From assembly GCF_023716865.1 (NCBI RefSeq), contig NZ_CP092417.1:6116001-6180000 (forward strand): 64,000 nt of DNA. The letters are read 5' to 3'. Positions 18,901 to 24,660 of the stretch are shown here, one piece after another. The translations under genes were made by a program, and so were the position numbers. Below the pieces are notes generated by a model. That model was not told where the DNA came from, made no database searches, and saw only the letters and a program-made list of their open reading frames with translations. Each line of letters starts with the position of its first letter. Positions within the stretch are counted from its first letter, which is position 1. Source of the stretch: Endozoicomonas sp. SCSIO W0465 (GTDB lineage: Bacteria; Pseudomonadota; Gammaproteobacteria; Pseudomonadales; Endozoicomonadaceae).

Positions 18901-20757
18901 GCTGCCTGTCATTCGGTAACATTAATGCTTCACGGATTTGCATTAGTCTGACAGCGACAAACATTAATATGACCGCAAGTCGTTCAATGTTATCCGGAGA
19001 TTGCAGACGAAGCCTTTCTACTCCTGCTCCCGATTTCCAAGCCTTATGGAACTCTTCTATTCGCCATCGGAGCTCGTAAAATCGAATGATAGAGCGACAG
19101 TCTTCGAATGTTTCAATATCTTCAGTTGTCAATAGTACCCAGTGCAAACGGTCTTCGGAGTCATTGCCAATCTCTTCAGCCGACACAATATTCATAGTTA
19201 CCGGTTCCGGCCTGCCGCCTGGCCTTTGCGGCGCCTGTATTGTCATCTTCTTTCTTTTGACCTGCAGCGTTGCCTTTCGCTTCTTTCTACCTCCTTTTTG
19301 AGGAACCACTATCGTATATTTCCCCAACACTTCAGTCTGAGCTAAGGAATCAAATAATAAGAGTTCGCCATCCACCAGGATTCTGTTTTGTGTAGCTCTT
19401 ACAACAAACCGCTGTCGGTTATCCAGTTTGTAGTGCATATATTCGTATATATCCGCCTCCCGGTCGCAAACACTGATGATGTCAGGCATTTTACCCCCCA
19501 TCCTTTGTTCTGTGTTTTCAGAGGCTCTTTGCCACTTAAAGCTTTCCTTTCCCTCGTAAGGTAGCTGACGACGTTGGTTCTTTTTCCCCCGCTGAACGTC
19601 CTCTCTAACCCATCGTTCTTGATCAATAAGCCCAATGCTTCGCTCTGTATCCGCATCAACCAAGAAGACAGAGTGGACGTGGAATCCTCTGGTTTTAGAG
19701 CCTTCAGGACCTCCAAGATCACCAAGCTCGGATCTGACAGCATGTTTATAACCCAGGGTTGTTGTATCTTCGAGAGCCAGAAGTAGGCGAGACTGTCTCG
19801 CTATTTTGGCAGTTGCCTGAAAGCCTGCCTCAGCTATTGCTTCAGGCTTTACGGCCTCATTCTCAATCAGCCGGTAAGCTCCAGTTACCAGTGCGGTATA
19901 ACCTTCGCATGAAGATGACAAAGAATTACCGGTATGAGCTGAAAGCTCGGCAGCAACTTTGACAAGTCGTTTTGTACGTCGAGTATCGCCCAAATCAGCA
20001 CATCCAAAAGTTAGTTCTGACCATGGTTTAGGAGAAAGTGGAAGCATGACCTGTTTTATCAGTGAGAAATGATAGAACAAGGTAGCTATTTGTGATCAAG
20101 AGACAGGGATAAGGACATGAACTTTCAGTGCACAACCGCCGCATTTACCGTGTCTCACGAACCATAGGGCTTTGTGATCCTTGGCTCACTCGCCCAGAGA
20201 CTCAGCCTTATATGCGATTTCTGTACGTCGGCTCGCACCTTTGCACTCAGACTGCCTCCGCACAGCCCCTCGCGGGACTGCACTTGCCTTAAGCTAGTGG
20301 TTGTCATCAGCAGGCGTCTTTACCGCCAGTCAGATGTAGGTTCTCCCACAGGGGACTTTCACCCCATCAGTTCATGCCCATGCCGGGCGTACCAAGCAGG
20401 GGCTTTGTCGGAAAACCGTTCGATTACCCAGTCATCAAGCCCCAGGACCACAGGTTGATTCTCAGGAGCTTTGGAGCAGACCAGACGGATCAAGTGGCGT
20501 GCCAAGTTCTTCCATTGCCACTTGCCCTGAGATAGCCAGTGGTGGTAGCTGCTCCACACACAATGAAAATCAATTGTTAACAACGCCTGTGTAACAAAGC
20601 CGTCGGCTGAAAGCATGCAACCGAACAGCAGTTCGCAGAACGTTGGTACTGCAGTTGATGATAGCGCTCCAGCAAGAAAGGTTGTATATGAAGCGAGCTC
20701 CCTGAGGATTACTTGATGATCTGAAGTGAGCATGGCAACCATCTCGAATTTCGTCAT
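15983..20757 (-). CDS. IS701-like transposase interrupted by a sense group II intron
   Basis: Exon 1 is 20757-20393 and exon 2 is 16955-15983; together 1338 bp (445 aa), the same length as the reconstructed copy in 54286-58545. Putative DDE motifs are LGLDDWVIERF in exon 1, LTDCWYMNW and the RRWPVEPMFHQLKHAFG block in exon 2. The intron lies on the coding strand after codons for ...SDKAPA, and exact removal gives Cys-Arg-Thr as in copy 2, so splicing would restore the protein. Without splicing the frame runs into the intron and stops. The DDE_5/IS701 assignment is tentative. Confidence 0.75.
17025..18287 (-). CDS. ltrA: Group II intron reverse transcriptase/maturase
   Basis: A 420-aa reverse transcriptase. 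RT blocks are visible: GAPGIDGVTIE, RLLGIPTVMDRVIQQA, FSPNSFGYRPGRSAHD, VDVDLSKFFDTVNHD, GMPQGGPLSPLLSN, and the catalytic FARYCDDFVI (YCDD, near residue 225). A maturase (GIIM) region follows with ...QYIRGWMGYFRLSEYH. No HNH endonuclease domain is visible, so mobility would use nicks or replication forks. The likely start is TTG at 18287. It acts with intron RNA as a ribonucleoprotein for splicing and retrohoming. It appears identical to the gene at 60980-62242. Confidence 0.92.
   Translation of the reverse strand: MNHDLLNCVLEPANLASAWKQVKSNKGAPGIDGVTIEAYPDFAKQHWPSVRQALLDGTYQPSPVRRHVIEKPDGGERLLGIPTVMDRVIQQAIVQVLTPVFDPGFSPNSFGYRPGRSAHDGVRQVKQLINRGLHYAVDVDLSKFFDTVNHDVLMSRVSRKVRDKRLLKLIGSYLRSGVMIEGNVYPTRVGMPQGGPLSPLLSNVVLDELDKELEYRGHCFARYCDDFVILVKSQRAGDRVMHSITQFIERKLKLKINSRKSKVVKATESEFLSFTFTGKKVRWAQKCLDRFKYRILKLTSRRWGVSMQHRLRKLAQYIRGWMGYFRLSEYHRPIPLLDQWIRRRIRCCFLKQWRKPKTRFKNLVRLGVDKINAAKIAASSKGYYRLSKTYAVQQALNNSYLAKIGLVSLKDLWIRFHHHR
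18609..20106 (-). mobile_element. IS50/Tn5-like IS4-family element, copy 1 (1498 bp)
   Basis: The ends CTGACTCTTGATCACA and (reversed) CTGTCTCTTGATCACA closely resemble the Tn5/IS50 outside and inside ends. Flanked by the 8-bp direct repeat GGATAAGG (18601-18608 and 20107-20114). It is nested in the 5' domain of the group II intron; intron copy 2 shows the empty site. Confidence 0.92.
18620..20047 (-). CDS. Tn5/IS50-like transposase
   Basis: A 475-aa protein from the ATG at 20047 (MLPLSPKPWSEL); Tn5 transposase is 476 aa. An in-frame TTG 11 codons upstream was rejected. Landmarks: the N-terminal DNA-binding region FGCADLGDTRRTKRLVKVA; catalytic Asp in LALEDTTTLGY (near residue 95); second Asp in SVCDREADIYEY; and the YREK-type motif with Glu in FYELRWRIEEFHKAWKSG. 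It appears complete, unlike the copy at 58999-60422, so it could mobilise both. Confidence 0.93.
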   Translation of the reverse strand: MLPLSPKPWSELTFGCADLGDTRRTKRLVKVAAELSAHTGNSLSSSCEGYTALVTGAYRLIENEAVKPEAIAEAGFQATAKIARQSRLLLALEDTTTLGYKHAVRSELGDLGGPEGSKTRGFHVHSVFLVDADTERSIGLIDQERWVREDVQRGKKNQRRQLPYEGKESFKWQRASENTEQRMGGKMPDIISVCDREADIYEYMHYKLDNRQRFVVRATQNRILVDGELLLFDSLAQTEVLGKYTIVVPQKGGRKKRKATLQVKRKKMTIQAPQRPGGRPEPVTMNIVSAEEIGNDSEDRLHWVLLTTEDIETFEDCRSIIRFYELRWRIEEFHKAWKSGAGVERLRLQSPDNIERLAVILMFVAVRLMQIREALMLPNDRQHKDRKLWSEKTLANEVVSDDEWQVLWLTYEKKALPDKPPTVTWLLQTIARLGGWGDSKHTGQPGWLVVWEGWAKLQDRVKTWQIARQFSAGEM

Positions 20758-20977
20758 TGGGGATGGTTGCTTTTAGCAGATTATGCGCCGGAACTATTGT
20801 GCTCTTAAAACTCTAAAGTCGAGTTAAACATGTAGCTTTTCTTTTATTTAAAGAAACCTGAGCTCCAGGAGTTGATGGTTTTCTTTCAGTAACTCTTTTG
20901 ATATCAATGTTTGATTTTAAGTCAGGAGCTGGTGGAGCATTAATTTGATAATTTTTTATTTCGGTAGATAATATGGG

Positions 20978-21142
20978 TTGCATATATCTAATATCCCTTT
21001 AAGTGTAGTAGAGACTTTTTCATTTGATCAGTTGCTGGAACTGTGTACCCGGCCAGACTTCACTGAGGCCAGAGTGATCGCAGCTCTCTTTCTGGTTCGT
21101 GAGAAACTTAAAGCCGGGTTATTAGCTAATGCACACAATTAG
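20978..21142 (+). CDS. Possible small protein or C-terminal remnant (54 aa)
   Basis: An open frame ending at 21142 with codon use that looks coding over its last 40 residues (SFDQLLELCTRPDFTEARV...REKLKAGLLANAHN). The only start is a weak TTG, and it overlaps the start of the minus-strand NlpC/LRAT-like gene. It may be the 3' remnant of a larger lost gene. It resembles no family I recognise. It ends 56 bp before cysQ. Confidence 0.25.
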   Translation: MHISNIPLSVVETFSFDQLLELCTRPDFTEARVIAALFLVREKLKAGLLANAHN

Positions 21143-21198
21143 CCAGCAAGCTTATGTTAAAAGAGACTGACCCACCTTTGGCACTATGAGCGCGAGAT

Positions 21199-22026
21199 AT
21201 GAGCAGCGATCTTGAGTCTTTAACCCCTGAGTTAGTTCACATTGCCCGAGAGGCAGGAAAACGTATTCTTGCCGTCTATTACCAGGATGATATCGGGATA
21301 CAGACCAAACCAGATACGACACCGGTAACTAATGCTGACTTTGCGGCGAACGCTGTCATTGTGGATGGACTAAACAGTTTATCCATAAAGTACCCTCTGC
21401 TTTCTGAAGAATCGGAATATCCTCCCTGGCAGGAAAGAAGAAACTGGCAGCGATACTGGCTGATTGACCCACTGGATGGAACTAACGAATTTATTAACCG
21501 AAATGGTGAATTCTCAGTCAATATCGCCCTGATTGAGAATAACTACCCTCTGCTTGGTATCGTGCATATTCCCGCAATGGATATCTCTTACTGGGGTGGG
21601 GAAAGCCTGGGGGCGTGGAAACAGGATAAAGAGGGTGTAGTTCAGGCGATTCAGCCCAGAAAGTTTGCCCCGGAGAAAGAAGTGATTGTTCTTGGCAGCC
21701 GCAGTTATGGAACAGAAGCAGCCCGTAATTATCTTAACGCACTAAAAGCTATTTACCCGAACCTCATTTCAAGAAAAGTAGGCAGTGCCCTGAAAAGCTG
21801 CCTGATTGCTGAGGGTCAGTCTGATATCTATCCAAGGCTTGGCCCTACTTCTGAATGGGATACCGGAGCGGTGCAGGGAGTTGTTGAAGGGGCCGGAGGC
21901 TTATTTCTCAATCCGGATGGTCAGCGCTTCAGCTATAACATGAAAGAAAGCCTTGTTAATCCTGACTTTCTTGTACTGGGTGATAAAACCATTGAATGGC
22001 AAAGTTTCTGGCCACCGCATTCATGA
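21199..22026 (+). CDS. cysQ: 3'(2'),5'-bisphosphate nucleotidase CysQ
   Basis: A 275-aa inositol-monophosphatase-superfamily enzyme that hydrolyses adenosine 3',5'-bisphosphate (PAP) to AMP, recycling the by-product of sulfate assimilation. Metal-binding motifs are all visible: VTNADFAAN (about 43-51), LLSEESE (67-73), IDPLDGTNEF (89-98, the DPLDGT signature) and GPTSEWDTGA near residue 215. The length fits E. coli CysQ (246 aa) and relatives. It is probably inner-membrane associated or cytoplasmic and monocistronic. The start at 21199 has only a weak GAG upstream; a nearby ATG at 21186 is out of frame. Confidence 0.93.
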   Translation: MSSDLESLTPELVHIAREAGKRILAVYYQDDIGIQTKPDTTPVTNADFAANAVIVDGLNSLSIKYPLLSEESEYPPWQERRNWQRYWLIDPLDGTNEFINRNGEFSVNIALIENNYPLLGIVHIPAMDISYWGGESLGAWKQDKEGVVQAIQPRKFAPEKEVIVLGSRSYGTEAARNYLNALKAIYPNLISRKVGSALKSCLIAEGQSDIYPRLGPTSEWDTGAVQGVVEGAGGLFLNPDGQRFSYNMKESLVNPDFLVLGDKTIEWQSFWPPHS

Positions 22027-22101
22027 GAGACTGCCTGGTAAAAGGCATTTTGAATAAAATAATCATCACTTTTTGAATGCAAATAGCTCTCTTGATAATG
22101 G

Positions 22102-22479
22102 TTAAAAAACATAATAAATATCATCTACCTCAATCCTGGGGGTTCTGTCGGGTGGGTTATCCACCTCCCCCTTGATAACGATGGGAGCGTTTAGCTTAAG
22201 CCGCTCATCAGGTAGGGCTGAATCATCAATAACCACATTAATATCACCGGTTTCACCACGAAACAGGTAAATTTTCCCTTTGATTTTCTTAACAATTTCC
22301 CCGGAAAGCCGAACCAGTTCTTCATCGTCTGATGCGTTCAGAATTTCTTCCACACTGTGCCTGTGATACGTGGGCTTTTCTAACATAACACTTTCATCAA
22401 GAGCGAAGTGTTGTTCCTGGGTGCAGGCCGATACAATAAGACCTGAAATGATTATTCCTGATAACTGTCCTTTTGTCAT
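22102..22479 (-). CDS. BOF-fold (YgiW/YdeI-type) lipoprotein
   Basis: A 125-aa protein with a lipoprotein signal (SGLIVSAC, Cys19). From residue 40 on it matches the bacterial OB-fold family (PF04076, NirD/YgiW/YdeI): EELVRLSGEIVKKIKGKIYLFRGETGDINVVIDD, then VIKGEVDNPP and IEVDDIYYV. Members are periplasmic stress-tolerance proteins of unknown mechanism. Most are soluble periplasmic proteins, so the lipobox here is slightly unusual. It is convergent with cysQ; their 3' ends are 75 bp apart. Confidence 0.85.
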   Translation of the reverse strand: MTKGQLSGIIISGLIVSACTQEQHFALDESVMLEKPTYHRHSVEEILNASDDEELVRLSGEIVKKIKGKIYLFRGETGDINVVIDDSALPDERLKLNAPIVIKGEVDNPPDRTPRIEVDDIYYVF

Positions 22480-22486
22480 AACACTT

Positions 22487-22849
22487 TTCTCTATTCAATC
22501 CATATATGATGATTCGGCCGTACCAGGCTATGATGCAATAACCATTTATCCTTCAGCATTTATCCTTCAGAAAAAGGAGGGCCAAGCAAAAACTATTTGT
22601 TTTTAATCAAAAATTTCAAACAATATCTTTGTTAATCAATACCTGATTCAGCATAGCAAAGACTTTTCGAATTTGTTTAAAGAGAATCATCATAGCTGAG
22701 TTTGAACGATTTAACGATTTAACGGTCAAATGTTCTCAGTTTCTTAACGCTTAAGGAATGGCAAGAACACAACAAACTGCTGCGCATTATCGCAGGTTAG
22801 TTTTGAGAGACTGAAAATCTTCAATAATCCAATTAAGAAGTGATTCTAT
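22487..22849. other. Non-coding interval
   Basis: An AT-rich 360-bp gap upstream of the 88-aa gene. It has a short direct repeat (ATTTATCCTTCAG, near 22540-22570) and no gene that I can support. Confidence 0.5.
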
Positions 22850-23116
22850 ATGCAACCACAAAATAATAACTTTTACAGTGTGAATATTAACTGTCCTGGA
22901 ACTGAATGTCCTGAATTTGTTGGAGCCGTTACTGGTGGTCTTATTGGTGCCTATTCGGGTCACCCGGTTGAAGGGTGTATTGCAGGGGCGGCAGTAGGAT
23001 GCTTATGCGAGGATTGGTTAAGGGCTCCTCGCACGATTAACACAGGGGGAATAGAACTCAGTGACAGAACCGTCACTCTTCATATGCCTAGCACGCAGCG
23101 AATACACAGGGACTAG
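22850..23116 (+). CDS. Small glycine-zipper protein (88 aa)
   Basis: An 88-aa protein of unknown function. Residues 25-52 form a Gly/Ala-rich hydrophobic stretch (GAVTGGLIGAYSGHPVEGC then IAGAAVGCLC), a glycine-zipper pattern as in some membrane-active peptides and bacteriocins. It has Cys residues at about 15, 20, 43 and two near 51-53. There is no obvious signal peptide. The stop codon is made at an IS boundary: GAC TA + G of the IS1595-type element. In the empty site the codon reads TAA, so the insertion left the protein unchanged. Bacteriocin-like is a guess from composition. Confidence 0.5.
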   Translation: MQPQNNNFYSVNINCPGTECPEFVGAVTGGLIGAYSGHPVEGCIAGAAVGCLCEDWLRAPRTINTGGIELSDRTVTLHMPSTQRIHRD

Positions 23117-24224
23117 GCTAAGTTACCGTTAATGGTTGAATCAGCTAAACTCCCATAAAATCTACGTTGTAGGGGAGTGATATGCAATCTGAACTCTTCC
23201 AGAATTTTATTGATTCCATTTCAACATTAACCAGTGAACAGCGAGACATTCTTAACAACTCGCTCCTTAGTACTCAAATAGAGGTTACCGAGGTAGTAGA
23301 AACCACTGACTCTGAACCTGTTTACAGTGAATCTATACCCAATAACGATAATGCAACACCTGACGTAGAAAAGAGCATACTTGCCCAATTTGCCGAAAAC
23401 CCCAGGTGCCCCAAATGCAAAAGCCATAGCGTTGGTCGCTGGGGCATACGAAATGGCCGACAGCGCTACCACTGCAAGACTTGCGACTCAACGTTTAACG
23501 CCTTTAGTGGAACGCCTTTGGCAAGGCTCAGGCACCCTGAAAAATGGAACAAGTACCTCGCAGGTATGACTCACTCTATGGTCTTGCGACCAGCTGCTGC
23601 TGAGAATGCCATTGACTTGAAAACTGCGTTCCGCTGGCGTCACCGCTTTCTTGAAGTGATTAATAATGATCAAGCAGAAGAGCTTTGTGGCATTACTGAG
23701 CTTGATGAAACATTTTTCCGTGAATCCTTCAAAGGGCAAAGAGAAGGCCTTCCACGGCCAACCCGAAAGCGGGGTAATGATCCCAACAAAGCCCGAAAAG
23801 TCCCGGTAATGGTGGCTCGGGACCGTAATCGAAATACCGTTGACGGTGTATTAGAAAACGAAAGTGCTAATGAATTGTGCAGGCATTTAAATGGCCGCAT
23901 ATCGATACAGGCCACGGTCTGTGCGGATGCACACCTCGCTCACGAAAAACTTGCTGACAAGCTTGGATTTGTCTTCAAGGAGCTGGTGACATCAGCAGGT
24001 CAACATGTTGTTGAAGGCATCTACCACATCCAGACTGTAAATTCTTATCACAGTCATTTAAAACGCTGGATTGGCGGCGTATTCCAAGGGGTTGCAACTC
24101 GTTACCTTCCCCATTATCTGGCCTGGAGGCGAGAACTGACGGCAGCAAAAAAATTAACTGTTGGCCGGTTGATCAGCAGAATTACTGAACATTGGTGCTT
24201 CCAACCATTAACGGTAACTTAGCC
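23116..24224 (+). mobile_element. IS1595-type element B, copy 3 (1109 bp)
   Basis: Perfect GGCTAAGTTACCG... terminal repeats, flanked by the 9-bp direct repeat CAGGGACTA (23107-23115 and 24225-24233). It is inserted exactly in the stop codon of the 88-aa gene. Confidence 0.95.
23182..24222 (+). CDS. IS1595-family transposase B
   Basis: Intact 346-aa transposase, with one visible residue difference from the other copies (Arg for Gln in GRQRYHCKTC). Zinc ribbon, ELDETFF, CADAHLAHE and TVNSYHSHLKRW motifs are all present. AGGGGAGTGAT precedes the ATG. Confidence 0.92.
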   Translation: MQSELFQNFIDSISTLTSEQRDILNNSLLSTQIEVTEVVETTDSEPVYSESIPNNDNATPDVEKSILAQFAENPRCPKCKSHSVGRWGIRNGRQRYHCKTCDSTFNAFSGTPLARLRHPEKWNKYLAGMTHSMVLRPAAAENAIDLKTAFRWRHRFLEVINNDQAEELCGITELDETFFRESFKGQREGLPRPTRKRGNDPNKARKVPVMVARDRNRNTVDGVLENESANELCRHLNGRISIQATVCADAHLAHEKLADKLGFVFKELVTSAGQHVVEGIYHIQTVNSYHSHLKRWIGGVFQGVATRYLPHYLAWRRELTAAKKLTVGRLISRITEHWCFQPLTVT

Positions 24225-24233
24225 CAGGGACTA

Positions 24234-24660
24234 AGTTTGTAATTTACTTCGGATCATCCACTATTTCTGGTTGGTAATCTGGTGCTTTTTGCCAAATCGT
24301 AACAGTTGACTCGGTTCATTCTCAGCTGTGAGACAATCACAGCTGGTGCAAGATTGAGTTCACCGCATGTTTTGGATCGAGCCGTTCAAGCCTGGCATAA
24401 AAGTCTGAAGGTCATGCCTGACAGTTTGACTTCACGGTGCCTTCAATAAGCACTCAACCTATGTATAATTTGGTCGTCCACTGCGAAGATGGGCGAATCA
24501 ATATCAGTAATGCAAGTGCTGAGAACACCTCCGCGTTGTACTTTAAGATTACAATTCAACTAATTCAACTTTATGATTGAACTATGGCGGGTTTAGCTGG
24601 TCAGCATTATGTGCCATCAAGGCATAAATTGGCCGTTCTACTTAATGCAATCGTACCCCC
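24234..24660. other. Non-coding interval upstream of the repeat-protein gene
   Basis: About 430 bp without a supported gene. It contains a TATAAT box at 24464-24469 and a TTGACT at 24426-24431, too far apart (32 bp) to be one promoter, so the promoter of the downstream gene is uncertain. Confidence 0.45.

Larger units (their letters stand above)
16956..20392 (-). mobile_element. Group II intron, copy 1 (1931 bp plus nested IS)
   Basis: On the minus strand it begins GTACGCCCGGCATGGGC and ends ...GGCCCTTACCCGAT. A domain V-like hairpin (GAACCGCCCGGTGCGG...) lies near 16985-17030. Boundaries come from comparing the spliced site in the uninterrupted transposase copy (near 58113) with intron copy 2 (60911-62841). 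An IS50-like element (18609-20106) is nested about 280 nt from the 5' end, in the structured 5' domain. Both introns follow a 5' exon ending CTTG. Confidence 0.9.
15860..20823 (-). mobile_element. IS701-like element, copy 1, carrying a group II intron
   Basis: The ends are CTCGACTTTAGAGT at 15860 and, reversed, the same 14 bases ending at 20823, with an 8-bp TSD TTAAACAT (15852-15859 and 20824-20831). Without the intron at 16956-20392 the element is about 1.53 kb. It splits the NlpC/LRAT-like gene. Confidence 0.92.
15343..20983 (-). pseudogene. NlpC/P60-LRAT-like protein, split by an IS701-like element
   Basis: The start (ATG at 20983) and body (15851-15343) join in one frame when the 15860-20823 element and one copy of its 8-bp duplication are removed, giving exactly 669 bp (222 aa). 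The N-terminus is hydrophilic and Lys/Pro-rich with no signal peptide. The second half holds KGCVFSGNCHHFANYLAFG, resembling the NC-x-HF catalytic Cys motif of LRAT/H-rev107-like thiol enzymes. Downstream, KWGDIVQLLDKGNLEHSMFYIG resembles their GD-x-V...H-x-x-x-Y-x-G strand. Cys precedes His, the order of canonical NlpC/P60 rather than of LRAT. It could be an acyltransferase, thiol peptidase or effector. The fold is inferred from motifs only. No neighbour helps. Confidence 0.6.
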
